Source: JAPUIN01 sp041580375 (lineage in GTDB: Bacteria; Acidobacteriota; Polarisedimenticolia; Gp22-AA2). Taken from it: a DNA stretch of 29,896 nucleotides. The stretch covers positions 1 through 29,896 of the forward strand of contig JBFGDZ010000021.1 in assembly GCA_041580375.1 (NCBI GenBank), given 5' to 3'. Of this stretch, positions 1-9,491 are shown piece by piece; the first letter of the stretch is position 1, and each line of letters begins with the position of its first letter. The notes beneath the pieces were generated by a model that searched no databases, had not been told where the DNA came from, and was given only the letters and a program-made list of their open reading frames with translations. Made by a program: the position numbers and the translations under genes.

Positions 1-1
1 G

Positions 2-3000
2 CTGACCAAGACCGTCGACAACCCGACGCCGATGGTCGGCACCAACGTCGTGTTCACGGTGACGGTGTCCAACGCCGGTCCCAGCGGCGCCACCGGCGTC
101 CAGGTCACCGACCCGTTGCCCTCGGGATACACCTACGTCTCCGACGACGGCGGCGGCGCCTACGTTCCCGGCACCGGCCTCTGGACCGTCGGCGCCATCG
201 CGGCGAGTGGGTCGGCGACATTGAACATCACCGCCTCCGTCAACGCCGCCGGCGTCTACGACAACGTCGCCGAGGTCACCGCCGCCACCGAGTCCGACCC
301 CGACTCCACGCCCAACAACGCCAACCCCGCCGAGGACGACCAGGCGACGCGCTCAACAGCGCCGACCGCCCTGACGGATGTCTTCCTGTCCAAGAGCTCC
401 ACGCAGCGGGAGGTCTCCGTCGGCGGCCTCGCCGACTACGTCGTCACGGCCGAGAACACCAGCGGCGGGCCGCTGACCGGCATCACCGTGAGCGACCGCA
501 TCCCCGCGGGGTTCAAGCTGGAGCCCTCCTCCGTCCGCCTGGTCCGGGCGGGCGTCGACGGCCAGCTCGGCACGGCCGATGACGTCATCGCTCCCCTCCC
601 CTCGAGCGGCGTGCGGCCGGTCTCGCTGGGTCCGTTCGATCTGGCGGTCGCCGAGCGCGTGCAGATCCGCTATGTCCTGCGCGTCGGCAGCGGCGTCTTC
701 CCCGGCGAGCACTCGAACCTCGCAACCCCCTTCCAGGGCGCCGTGGCGGTCGGGAATACGGCCGGCGCCGCCGTCCACGTGCAGCTCGATCCGACGTTCG
801 ATCTGGCGATCGTCATCGGCAAGGTGTTCGAGGATCTCGACCGGGACGGCCGGCAGGACCACGACGAGCCGGGCGTCCCCGGCGCCATGGTGGCCCTGGA
901 CGACGGCACATACGCCGTGACGGACGCGCACGGACGGTACCACCTCCCCGCCGTCAAGCCGGGACAGCGGATGATCAAGATCAATCGTCACAGTCTGACG
1001 CCCGGATCGATGGTGGTGACCGACGACAGCCGGATCCTCTGGGTGTCGCCCGGGCTCATGGCGCGCGCCAACTTCGGGGTCGTCACCGTCAGGGAGACCG
1101 AGTCGATCGGAGGGCCCGCCCGGCCCGGCCTAGCGGTGACCGGCGCGCCGGAGGATCATCCGGCGCAGATCGTCGGCAACGTGGACGCCCTCTCGGCTCT
1201 GCTCAACGGCCGCATGCTGCGCTTTCCATCCAGCGACGTTCAGATCACGGTCGAGGGGGTCGAGGACGCCGTGCGCCTGTCCGGCGACGAGCTGGAACGG
1301 CCGGTCGAGTTCGAGGTTGGCACCGACCCCGAAGACGACGTCCGGCGCTGGCGCCTGCGGATCCTCACCGCGGGTGGCGACCCATTCCGCACGATCGAGG
1401 GCGAGGGATCTCCGCCGGAGGCGGTTCCGTGGGACGGCCGCTCCGATGAGGGCGCGCTGGTCGAGGCCGGAGGCGTCTATCACTACCAGCTCGAGCTGCT
1501 GCTCGCGGACGGCACGTCGAGCGCCACCGCCCGGCGCATCTTCGGCGTCAACCGGAGCCGGCTGCTGACGATCCGGCTCACGGGCGACGCCTTCGCACCC
1601 GGCGACGCCGTCCTCAGCGACAGGGCGAGAGCGATCCTCGACGAAGCGGCGGAGGCTATGCGGCCGTTCTCCGACGAGCGGGTCATCGTCGAGGGCCATA
1701 CGGATGCGCAAGGGACACGTGAGTTCAACCTGCAGCTCTCGCGACGGAGGGCCGAGGCCGCCGCCACCTACCTGGTCAGGGAACGCGGACTTTCGCCCGA
1801 CAGCATCATGACGATGTGGTACGGCGAGGACCAGCCGATCGCGAGCAACGACACCGAGGAGGGGCGCCGGGTCAACCGCCGGGTCGAGATCCGGGCCGAG
1901 GCCCGCAAGGAGCTCCGCGCCCGGGTGCGCGATCATTACCGCACGCGGCCGGCCGTCTCGATCAACGGCGATCCGGTCGACGTGAGGCGCGACGGTCGCT
2001 TCAAGGCGGAGATCGCGCTCGACGGACGGAGGGACGTCGAGATCACGATGAGCGACGCCGAGGGACGGCGCGTCCAGGCCGTCGCCACGCTGCCCGCGCT
2101 GACGATCACGGCGCCCATCGGTCGGATCGCCCTGCCGTTCGGCGGCGCCGACGCCACCTGCCGCGTGTCCCCCACCGCGACCGAGGGCGCGGATTCGGGA
2201 GCTCCCGACGCCGCGGCCGCCTCGCCGGCCGCCGTGTGCCGGTTCGAGGCATCCACCGACCCCGGCAACGTCGTCGAGATGGACGGTGAGCCGCTCGTGC
2301 CGGACGGGGACGGCGCCTTCAGAAAGGAGCTGAGACTGTCGTTCGGAGAGAACATCTTCGGCCTGCTCGTCCGCGCCCCGGACGGCCAGATCCGGATCGC
2401 GAGCCTTCGCGTCGATGTCACCGACCGGGACGAGAGCGGGATGATCATCATCGGCGAGGAGGCGATCCCGCACCTGTCGGTCGACCTCCCGCCCCCCGGC
2501 GCGCCGCTGTCCTCGGCGCGCCTCGGCCTGTCGGGAAGCGCCGATCCCGGAAGCCGCGTGGAGGTCAACGGCGTCGAGATGCGGGTGCGGGACGACGGAA
2601 CCTTCGCCGGATCGGTCGATCTTCCCGAAGGCCCGGCGCGGCTGGTCGTCCAGGTCACCGATCGCCTCGGCCGCACCGGGCGCATCGAGCGCGACGTCGA
2701 GGTGCGCGCTCACCAGCTCTTCCTGCTGGCCTTCGCCGACGGCATGATCGGCAAGATTCAGGGCGATGGATTGGTGGAGGCCGCCGGGATCGAGGACGAC
2801 GATCTGTTCACCGAGGGGCGCGTGGCCTTCTACCTGAAGGGACGCATCGCGGGGCGGTACCTGATCACGGCCGCGCTCGACTCGCAGAACGATCGGACCC
2901 GATCGATCTTCGGCGATCTCGACGTCGACGAGACGCGCCGCCTGCTGACCAACCTCGATCCCGACAAGTTCTATCCGATCTACGGTGACGACGGCACCGT

Positions 3001-5317
3001 CGTGTACGACGTCCAGAGCCAGGGCAAGCTGTATCTCGCGCTGGAGGGAGACACGATACACGCCACGATCGGCAACTACCCTCTCGCGCTCACCGGCACG
3101 GAGCTCTCAGCCTATCAGCGGACGCTGCACGGCGGCCGTTTCGTCTACCAGTCGCTGTCTCGCACGAAGTACGGGCAGCCGGACACGCACGTCGTCCTGT
3201 TCGCGGCTGACGTCCGCCAGACGCACGTTCGCGACGAGCTGCGTGCCACCGGGGGATCGCTCTACTACCTCAGCCAGAGAAACGTCGTCGAGGGGAGCGA
3301 GGAGGTCACGCTGGTCGTCCGGGACAAGAACACCGGCCTGGCGCTCAGCCGCACGCGGCAGAGCCCGGGCTCCGATTACGTCATCAAGTACGAGGAGGGG
3401 CGCCTGATGTTCCGGCGCCCCATCTCCAGCGTGGCGCCGGGCGGCTCCCTGGTCGACCGGGAGCTGCTGTCCGGCCACCCCGTCTTCGTGCAGATCGATT
3501 ACGACAGCGTGGTTGACGGGTTGGACAAGACCGCGGCGGGCGGACGGGTCCGCCGCCAGATCGGCGATCACGTGGCCGTGGGAGGGACCTACATCGAGGA
3601 CGAGCTCGGCGCCGGCGCCTACGAGCTGCAGGGCGCGGATGCCGAGATCCGTCTGGGGCGGCGCTCGCGCATCGTCGCGGAATACGCCGAGAGCGACGGC
3701 GTCGACTCGGTCACCTTCTTCAGCGATGACGGCGGCGTCACCTACATCCAAAAGCCCACGACGGGGCTCGAGGAGGGGTCCGCGTGGAAGGCGATCGCGG
3801 AGCTCGACGTCGGGGAGTGGTTCGGCAGCCCGGGACGCTACGGTGTGAACCTCTACCGCAAGGAGCTCGAACCGGGATTCTTCTCCAACGGCAACGCGCT
3901 CGAGCAGGGCACCGAGAAGACGGGCGCTCATCTCCGCCTCCAGATCTCCGGGGAGGACATCGTGGCGCTGCGCCACGACCGCGAGGAACTCACCGGAACG
4001 CTGGCCCCCGGAGCGGTGGCCTCCGGCGCCATCACCTCAATCCAGTGGAACCGCGACCTGGCCCGTTGGGGTCTGGGAATCGAGCTCCTGGAGAACGAGA
4101 CAAAGGACGCCGGCGGGAACCGGCTGCAGCAATCCCGACTCGGGGCTGCGCGCTTCTGGTCGAAGCTGACCGAGAGACTGATCGCGCGCCTCGAGCGCCA
4201 GCAGACCCTCAGCGGGCCGGACAACGATCAGACGACCCTCGATGTGGAGTTCCGCGCCCTCCGATCGCTGGCGCTGACGGCCAGCGTGACCGACGGCTCG
4301 CTGGGACGCTCCGCGCAGGCGGGGGCGATCCTGGGTGCCGGCGAGAACCGCCTGTACGTGACCGAGCGTGTGGTGGATGATCGCGCCGGCGAGCGCACCT
4401 CGACGATCGTCGGCGCCCGCGCGCCGATCGGTGACGACAGCCGCATCTACAGCGAGTATCAGTGGGAGGACTCGGAGCAGGGTCGCCGGCGCGTGTCGCT
4501 CCTGGGCGTGCAGCGACAGTGGGACGTCGTCCCCGGCGTCCGCATGCTGCTGAGCGGCGAGACCGCCGACGTCACCGGCGGCGGCTCCGTCAGCGAGCGG
4601 ACCGCCGCGACGGCGAGCGTGACCTACTCCAACGACCGGGGACTCTCCGCCCTGTCCCGCACGCAGTGGCGCCTGGACAAAGGCGCGACGCGCCGATCGC
4701 AGATCCTCACCTTCAACACGTTCGACGTGCGCCTGAGCCCGGACCTCTCCTTCCTGGGCCGGTTCAGGTACAGCAAGACCCTCGACCGCGACGCCGATCG
4801 GGTCGAGGCCAGACTGGACGAACGGAGCGTCGGCGTCGCCTACCGACCGGTCGAGCATGATCGGATCAACGCGCTCGCACGGTACACGCGCATCCTCGAC
4901 CAGCGCCCCCTGGCGGGAGGCGAACTGGAGAGCAGCGAGCGCGTGCTCGACGTTCTGTCGATGGAGGCGGCCTACGAGGTGACGCGCCGCCTGGAGTGGA
5001 TCACGAAGGTCGCCTCGCGGACGCAGGAGGAGAGACTGAGCGGCCTGGCCGCGATCCGTTCGCGTTCGTATCTGGCCATCCAGAGGCTCAACCTCGGGAT
5101 CTGGAGGCCGGTCGAGCTGGGGCTCGAGTACAGGATCCTCGGCCAGAAGGAGGCCGACGACAGGCGCCAGGGATGGCTGACCGAGGTCATGTGGAACCTG
5201 CACCGCAATTTCCGCGTCGGGGCCGGGTTCAACTTCACCGACTTCACTGACGACGAGTTCTCGGTCAACGACTACTCGGCAACGGGCTGGTTCTTCAGGA
5301 TCCAGGGGCGTTACTGA
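2..5317 (+). CDS. Giant DUF11/SdrD_B/OmpA-domain outer-membrane barrel protein (5' partial)
   Basis: The reading frame is open to the left edge, so the N-terminus and probably more DUF11 repeats are missing; the first in-frame ATG at 32 is internal. Residues below are counted from that ATG. One DUF11-like repeat (about 1-100) is followed by a second (about 115-255). An SdrD_B-like domain (about 262-325) carries the Ca-binding-like run DLDRDGRQD. An OmpA/MotB peptidoglycan-binding domain (about 510-622) has EGHTDAQG and NRRVEI, supplying the Asp and Arg that hold diaminopimelate in this family. Ig-like segments follow to about 890. The last 860 residues look like a large outer-membrane beta-barrel ending in the aromatic C-terminus IQGRY. 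A surface-exposed or secretion/assembly role is inferred. An OmpA domain in the middle of the chain, before the barrel, is unusual. The stop overlaps the next ATG by one base, implying translational coupling. Confidence 0.85.
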   Translation: MTKTVDNPTPMVGTNVVFTVTVSNAGPSGATGVQVTDPLPSGYTYVSDDGGGAYVPGTGLWTVGAIAASGSATLNITASVNAAGVYDNVAEVTAATESDPDSTPNNANPAEDDQATRSTAPTALTDVFLSKSSTQREVSVGGLADYVVTAENTSGGPLTGITVSDRIPAGFKLEPSSVRLVRAGVDGQLGTADDVIAPLPSSGVRPVSLGPFDLAVAERVQIRYVLRVGSGVFPGEHSNLATPFQGAVAVGNTAGAAVHVQLDPTFDLAIVIGKVFEDLDRDGRQDHDEPGVPGAMVALDDGTYAVTDAHGRYHLPAVKPGQRMIKINRHSLTPGSMVVTDDSRILWVSPGLMARANFGVVTVRETESIGGPARPGLAVTGAPEDHPAQIVGNVDALSALLNGRMLRFPSSDVQITVEGVEDAVRLSGDELERPVEFEVGTDPEDDVRRWRLRILTAGGDPFRTIEGEGSPPEAVPWDGRSDEGALVEAGGVYHYQLELLLADGTSSATARRIFGVNRSRLLTIRLTGDAFAPGDAVLSDRARAILDEAAEAMRPFSDERVIVEGHTDAQGTREFNLQLSRRRAEAAATYLVRERGLSPDSIMTMWYGEDQPIASNDTEEGRRVNRRVEIRAEARKELRARVRDHYRTRPAVSINGDPVDVRRDGRFKAEIALDGRRDVEITMSDAEGRRVQAVATLPALTITAPIGRIALPFGGADATCRVSPTATEGADSGAPDAAAASPAAVCRFEASTDPGNVVEMDGEPLVPDGDGAFRKELRLSFGENIFGLLVRAPDGQIRIASLRVDVTDRDESGMIIIGEEAIPHLSVDLPPPGAPLSSARLGLSGSADPGSRVEVNGVEMRVRDDGTFAGSVDLPEGPARLVVQVTDRLGRTGRIERDVEVRAHQLFLLAFADGMIGKIQGDGLVEAAGIEDDDLFTEGRVAFYLKGRIAGRYLITAALDSQNDRTRSIFGDLDVDETRRLLTNLDPDKFYPIYGDDGTVVYDVQSQGKLYLALEGDTIHATIGNYPLALTGTELSAYQRTLHGGRFVYQSLSRTKYGQPDTHVVLFAADVRQTHVRDELRATGGSLYYLSQRNVVEGSEEVTLVVRDKNTGLALSRTRQSPGSDYVIKYEEGRLMFRRPISSVAPGGSLVDRELLSGHPVFVQIDYDSVVDGLDKTAAGGRVRRQIGDHVAVGGTYIEDELGAGAYELQGADAEIRLGRRSRIVAEYAESDGVDSVTFFSDDGGVTYIQKPTTGLEEGSAWKAIAELDVGEWFGSPGRYGVNLYRKELEPGFFSNGNALEQGTEKTGAHLRLQISGEDIVALRHDREELTGTLAPGAVASGAITSIQWNRDLARWGLGIELLENETKDAGGNRLQQSRLGAARFWSKLTERLIARLERQQTLSGPDNDQTTLDVEFRALRSLALTASVTDGSLGRSAQAGAILGAGENRLYVTERVVDDRAGERTSTIVGARAPIGDDSRIYSEYQWEDSEQGRRRVSLLGVQRQWDVVPGVRMLLSGETADVTGGGSVSERTAATASVTYSNDRGLSALSRTQWRLDKGATRRSQILTFNTFDVRLSPDLSFLGRFRYSKTLDRDADRVEARLDERSVGVAYRPVEHDRINALARYTRILDQRPLAGGELESSERVLDVLSMEAAYEVTRRLEWITKVASRTQEERLSGLAAIRSRSYLAIQRLNLGIWRPVELGLEYRILGQKEADDRRQGWLTEVMWNLHRNFRVGAGFNFTDFTDDEFSVNDYSATGWFFRIQGRY

Positions 5318-6657
5318 TGATCGGACGTCTGACCAGACTCCTGCTCGGGCGCGGTGCGGAGATCCTGCTCGCGGTCGCCATCGTGCTCGGATTCTTCCTG
5401 GGATTCATGGGGCTGTTCAGCATCAGCTTCCCGCAGGGCACGAGCCTCGGCGATCTGATGCGTTCGGGCCGGGCCGCCGATCGCGGGTCCGCCGCGGGGA
5501 GCCCGCGCTTCGAGCTGGACGGAGACGAATCGATCGAGGGCGAGCCGTTCGTCGCGCTCCTCTCGCACATCCACCGGAGCGTCAAGGACAAGCCGTCCGA
5601 CGCCATCGCCTGGACCGACGCGCGCGCCGGAAGCCAGCTGGGCGAATATCACGCCGTGCAGACCTTCGATCGCTCCCGGGCCACGATCACCTTCTCCGAG
5701 GACAGCGCGCTGACCCTGAACGAGAACTCGCTGATCATTGTCAAGAGCACGCGGCACGAGGCCCACCGGAACATGCGACGCGCGTCGCTCATCGTCCTCG
5801 ACGGCGAGCTGCGCGGGTCCATCGCCATCTCGGATCGGGAGAGCGTGTCGGTCGAGATCGAGGCGGCGACCGAATCAGCTCGCATCCGCTCCGACGCCGG
5901 CCCGGGCACACGGACCGAGTTCACCGTCCGTGTCAACGAGGATCGGTCGTCGACCTTTTCCGTGCTGGACGGATCTGCGGAGGTCACTTCGGCGAGCGGT
6001 TCGATGATCGTCGGGTCCAACAGCGCGGTGACGGTCGACGAGGGGGGAGCCCTCGGACCGGTGGTCAGTCTTCCGCCCGCGCCGGCCCTTGTCGATCCGC
6101 GGAACGGAAACCGCGAGCGGATCCGGTCGTCACGCGCGCGACTGACGTTCCGCTGGTCGGCAGGCTCGGCTCCTCCTCCCGGCGCCCCCGGGGAACCGGG
6201 CCGGGCCGCGACCGGCGAGACCTCGTACGTGCTGCGCGTCGCGCGCGACCGACGGTTCCGCGACGTCGTTCACCAGGAGATCGTCCCGGGATTCGAATCG
6301 ATTCTGGGTAACTTCAGGGACGGGGAGTACCACTGGCGCGTGAGCGCCCGTCGCGGAGCCCTGGAGGGGCCCCCGAGCCCTCCGCGCACGTTCCGCGTGG
6401 TGCGCGACCGCCGGGAGCCGGATCTGACCGTCGACTTCCCGGACGGAGTGGTCGATCGGAGCAACGTCGTCCTCACGGGACGGGTCGAGCCGGGAACACG
6501 CGTGATCATCGCCGACCAGGAGGTGGTCGTGGATCCGTCGGGCGCTTTCTCTCACACGGTCCCGCTCGAGCGGGGCGTGAATGTCATTGTCGTCGAGGCG
6601 ATCGACGAGGCCGGGAACGTCACGTACCGCTCCCGGGCCGTCAACGCCCGTTACTAG
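5317..6657 (+). CDS. FecR-domain envelope protein with C-terminal Ig-like domain
   Basis: A 446-residue protein. One N-terminal hydrophobic segment (about residues 12-36) would anchor it in the inner membrane with the rest in the periplasm. A FecR-type domain occupies about residues 100-235 (NLIIVKS-like strand, then the LDGELRGSIA strand). A fibronectin/Ig-like region follows (about 265-355, with YHWRVSARR). The final Ig-like module (about 365-446, GRVEPGTRV through AGNVTYRSRAV) resembles glucodextranase-B-like domains. FecR proteins classically relay outer-membrane signals to ECF sigma factors, but no sigma factor is adjacent, so that classical role is not supported. Its start codon overlaps the upstream stop (TGATG) and the kinase gene follows after 15 bp. 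A structural or sensory periplasmic partner of the giant surface protein is inferred. Confidence 0.85.
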   Translation: MIGRLTRLLLGRGAEILLAVAIVLGFFLGFMGLFSISFPQGTSLGDLMRSGRAADRGSAAGSPRFELDGDESIEGEPFVALLSHIHRSVKDKPSDAIAWTDARAGSQLGEYHAVQTFDRSRATITFSEDSALTLNENSLIIVKSTRHEAHRNMRRASLIVLDGELRGSIAISDRESVSVEIEAATESARIRSDAGPGTRTEFTVRVNEDRSSTFSVLDGSAEVTSASGSMIVGSNSAVTVDEGGALGPVVSLPPAPALVDPRNGNRERIRSSRARLTFRWSAGSAPPPGAPGEPGRAATGETSYVLRVARDRRFRDVVHQEIVPGFESILGNFRDGEYHWRVSARRGALEGPPSPPRTFRVVRDRREPDLTVDFPDGVVDRSNVVLTGRVEPGTRVIIADQEVVVDPSGAFSHTVPLERGVNVIVVEAIDEAGNVTYRSRAVNARY

Positions 6658-6672
6658 GGACGCGAGGCGAAC

Positions 6673-8535
6673 ATGATGAAACGGTGGTTTCTTCCCATAC
6701 GATTCAAGATCATGATGTCGCTGCTCCTGGTCGTGACCGCGGTGGTGAGCGTCATCACCTTCACCATGGCGAATCTGTTCCACCGCGACAAGCAGGCGTA
6801 CATCAACGACCTGGCCTCGGTGGTCGCGCTCAACGCCGCCGAGGAGGGACGCGCCCTTCTGGTCGGCTACCGCGAGCGGCTGCAGGCGTACGCCCGGATC
6901 ATTCGACGGACGGACATTCCCCGCGCTCAGAAGTCCGAGCTGCTGAACGGCTTCTTCCAGGACTTCCCCGCCCTCATCTCCGTCGCCCTGTACGAGGACG
7001 GCCGCGAGGTGGCCAGCGCCTACGACTCCGCCACGCTCGAGGCCGCGGGCCTGAGCAAGGAAAAGATCCAGGACTACAGGACGAAGCTGCCGCTGCCGGT
7101 CGATCGCGTCGAATCGGGCGAGATCTTCGTCCAGAACTCCACGCTCTCGCGCAATCTTCCGACCCTGACGCTGGCCATCGCGCACAGCGAGCGCGAGCAC
7201 GGTCGACCCGCGATCGTCACCGGGATCGTCCGCCTGGACAATCTGCTGCGGCTCACGTCGCGCTCCGGCGTGTTCGAGATCTTCATCGCCGACGGTGAGG
7301 GGCTGCTCCTGGCGCACTCCAACGCCGGCCGCGTCGTCCTGCACGATCGGATCGATCTGCCGGACGGCGTCGACACGGCCCGCTCCGCGCACAGCGCGGG
7401 GATCACGCTGGAGTATGACCGCGACGGCGAGCCGATGATCGGCGGCTACGCGGACGTCGGGTACGGCGGCCTGCTGGCCGGCGCCGAGATCCCCCGGTCA
7501 GCCGCATACCTCGCGTCGCGCGATCTCCTGAACCGCCTCCTGCTGGCCGCCCTGGCTCTCCTCGTGATCGCCGCGGTGACGGGGCTCTTCTGGTCGCGCC
7601 GCATCACGCGTCCGGTCGAGCGTCTTTCGCAGGCGACGCAGGAGATCGGGAGGGGCCGGTTCGACATTCAGGTGCAGATCGGTTCGCGCGACGAGATCGG
7701 GACGCTGGCGAACTCGTTCAACCAGATGGCCTCGGGTCTTCGCGATCGTGACCGGAAGCTGCTCGAAGCGCAGGCCCAGCTCGTCCAGTCGGAGAAGCTG
7801 GCGGCCGTCGGGCAGCTGGGCGCGGGGATCGCGCACGAGGTCAAGAACCCGCTGGCCGGCATCCTCGGCTGCGCCCAGCTCTCCCTCAGGAAGGCGGAGC
7901 CGGGGACCCTGATGGAGAAAAATTTGCAGCTGATCGAGAAGGAGACCCGGCGCTGCAAGGCGATCATCGAGAATCTTCTGAGATTCGCCCGCCAGGAGAG
8001 GGCGGTCTTCGAGATCATCGACCTCAACCGGGTGGCCGAGGACGCCGCCGCCATCGTTCATCATCAACTCGAGCTGAAGCAGGTGAAGCTCGTCAAGGAC
8101 CTCGCCCCCGATCTGCCCCCGCTCCGCGGCAACGCCAATCAACTGCAGCAAGTCTTCATGAATCTCATGATCAACGCCCAGCACGCGATGGAGGAGAACG
8201 GCGGGACCGTGACGCTCCGGACGCGGCCTCTGGGATCCGATCGCATCGAGGTGCGCGTCATCGACACGGGGCCGGGGATTCCCCGGGAGATCATGGACCG
8301 GATGTTCGAGCCGTTCTTCACGACCAAGCCGACCGGAAAGGGGACGGGCCTCGGCCTGTCGGTCAGCTACGGCATCGTCAAGGACCACGGTGGGGAGATC
8401 CGGCCGGAGAGCGAGCCCGGCCGGGGCGCCATGTTCGTGATCACGCTGCCGGTGGCCGGCGAGGAGGCCGCGGCGGGGGGCGCAGCCGGGAACGCGCCTC
8501 CGGTCGCGCCGCCGGCCGCCGCGCAATCGGCCTGA
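6673..8535 (+). CDS. Cache-HAMP sensor histidine kinase
   Basis: A 620-residue membrane kinase. TM1 is near residues 14-36, an extracytoplasmic Cache-like sensor spans about 38-280 and TM2 about 287-307. A HAMP domain follows (RRITRPVERL, then GSRDEIGTLANSFNQM). The HisKA box reads GAGIAHEVKNPLAGI with the phosphoacceptor His at residue 388. The HATPase domain has an N-box (NLMINAQHAME), G1 (DTGPGIP) and FFTTKPTGKGTGLGLS. The H-box type (HEVKNPL) is that of NtrB/AtoS-like kinases, which often partner sigma-54 activators. The tail from about residue 598 is low-complexity Ala/Pro. No response regulator follows directly; the nearest candidate is the activator at 10548. The gene lies 15 bp after the FecR gene with GAGGCG ahead of the ATG, so it is probably cotranscribed with the envelope genes. 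ATG 6676 is an alternative start. Confidence 0.92.
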   Translation: MMKRWFLPIRFKIMMSLLLVVTAVVSVITFTMANLFHRDKQAYINDLASVVALNAAEEGRALLVGYRERLQAYARIIRRTDIPRAQKSELLNGFFQDFPALISVALYEDGREVASAYDSATLEAAGLSKEKIQDYRTKLPLPVDRVESGEIFVQNSTLSRNLPTLTLAIAHSEREHGRPAIVTGIVRLDNLLRLTSRSGVFEIFIADGEGLLLAHSNAGRVVLHDRIDLPDGVDTARSAHSAGITLEYDRDGEPMIGGYADVGYGGLLAGAEIPRSAAYLASRDLLNRLLLAALALLVIAAVTGLFWSRRITRPVERLSQATQEIGRGRFDIQVQIGSRDEIGTLANSFNQMASGLRDRDRKLLEAQAQLVQSEKLAAVGQLGAGIAHEVKNPLAGILGCAQLSLRKAEPGTLMEKNLQLIEKETRRCKAIIENLLRFARQERAVFEIIDLNRVAEDAAAIVHHQLELKQVKLVKDLAPDLPPLRGNANQLQQVFMNLMINAQHAMEENGGTVTLRTRPLGSDRIEVRVIDTGPGIPREIMDRMFEPFFTTKPTGKGTGLGLSVSYGIVKDHGGEIRPESEPGRGAMFVITLPVAGEEAAAGGAAGNAPPVAPPAAAQSA

Positions 8536-8550
8536 TCCGGCCCGGCGGCG

Positions 8551-9435
8551 CTACCGGCTTTCCTTCGCGAGGGAGCGGTAGTAGTCGAGCGCCTCCTTCG
8601 GCTTCATCCTCTCGTGCACGACCTTGCGCACCGCCCGGATCATCGCCGCCGGCGCCTCCGACTGAAAGATGTTACGGCCCATGTCGACGCCGGCCGCTCC
8701 CTCGTTGACGGCGTTGTAAGCCATCGTCAGCGCGTCGATCTCCGGCTGCTTCTTCCCGCCCGCCATCACCAGCGGGACGGGGCAGGACGCCACCACCGTG
8801 TCGAACCCCTCCTCCACGTAATAGGTCTTCACGAACTGCGCGCCCAACTCGGCGCAGATCCGGCAGGCGAGACGGAAGTATTTGGCGTCGCGCACCATGT
8901 TCTTTCCGACCGCCGTCACCGCGAAAACGGGGATCCCGTACCGGGTGCCCAGGTCGATCAGGCGCGTCATGTTGCGGATGGAGCGGGTCTCGAACTCCCC
9001 GCCGACGAACACCTGCACGGCCAGCGCGGCCACGTTCAGGCGGCAGGCGTCCTCGATGTCGACCGCGACCTCCTCGTCCGACAGTTCCTTGAGGATGCTC
9101 GGGCCGCCGCTCGCGCGCAGGACGATCCCGCGCGTGAAGGTCGGCGGGATGGTCGTCCGCAGCATCCCGCGCGTCAGCATCAGCGCATCGCAGTACTGGA
9201 TGATCGGAACGATGCTCACGTCCACGCGTTCCAGGCCGGTCGTCGGCCCCTGGAAATATCCGTGGTCGATCGCCAGCATCACGGTGCGGCCCGAGGACGC
9301 GTCGAAGATCTGCGACATCCGGTTCTGCATGCCCCAGTCGTACGCGCCGGCCCCCTTGACGAAGAAGGGGCGGTTCTCCGCCGGGACGTCGAGATGAAAG
9401 TTCTTCGGCTCCTTGCCGGGATCCGCCTCGGCCAT
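8551..9435 (-). CDS. lsrF: LsrF-like 3-hydroxy-5-phosphonooxypentane-2,4-dione thiolase / DhnA-type aldolase
   Basis: A 294-residue TIM-barrel of the DhnA/class I aldolase family. The match to E. coli LsrF is extensive, as recalled from knowledge of the family: DWGMQ near the N-terminus, AIDHGYFQGPTTGLER, TRGMLR, and GVDMGRNIFQS near the C-terminus. The Schiff-base lysine falls in QFVKTYY at residue 203, the same number as in E. coli. LsrF transfers the acetyl group of phosphorylated, isomerised autoinducer-2 to CoA. No lsrK, lsrG, lsrR or Lsr transporter gene is present here, so the physiological substrate is uncertain and another ketose or dione is possible. The start is supported by AAGGAG nine bases before the ATG. 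The stop lies 15 bp from the convergent kinase stop. Confidence 0.85.
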   Translation of the reverse strand: MAEADPGKEPKNFHLDVPAENRPFFVKGAGAYDWGMQNRMSQIFDASSGRTVMLAIDHGYFQGPTTGLERVDVSIVPIIQYCDALMLTRGMLRTTIPPTFTRGIVLRASGGPSILKELSDEEVAVDIEDACRLNVAALAVQVFVGGEFETRSIRNMTRLIDLGTRYGIPVFAVTAVGKNMVRDAKYFRLACRICAELGAQFVKTYYVEEGFDTVVASCPVPLVMAGGKKQPEIDALTMAYNAVNEGAAGVDMGRNIFQSEAPAAMIRAVRKVVHERMKPKEALDYYRSLAKESR

Positions 9436-9491
9436 GATCGGTGTCTCCTTATGGGTGCAGACCGATTTCTATCATTCGGGACGGCGCTTCA

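Noticed and set aside
1130..3061. 643-codon open frame on the minus strand
   Set aside because: It is antisense to the giant surface-protein gene, whose recognisable OmpA and Ig-like domains fix the coding strand; long antisense frames are expected at this GC content.
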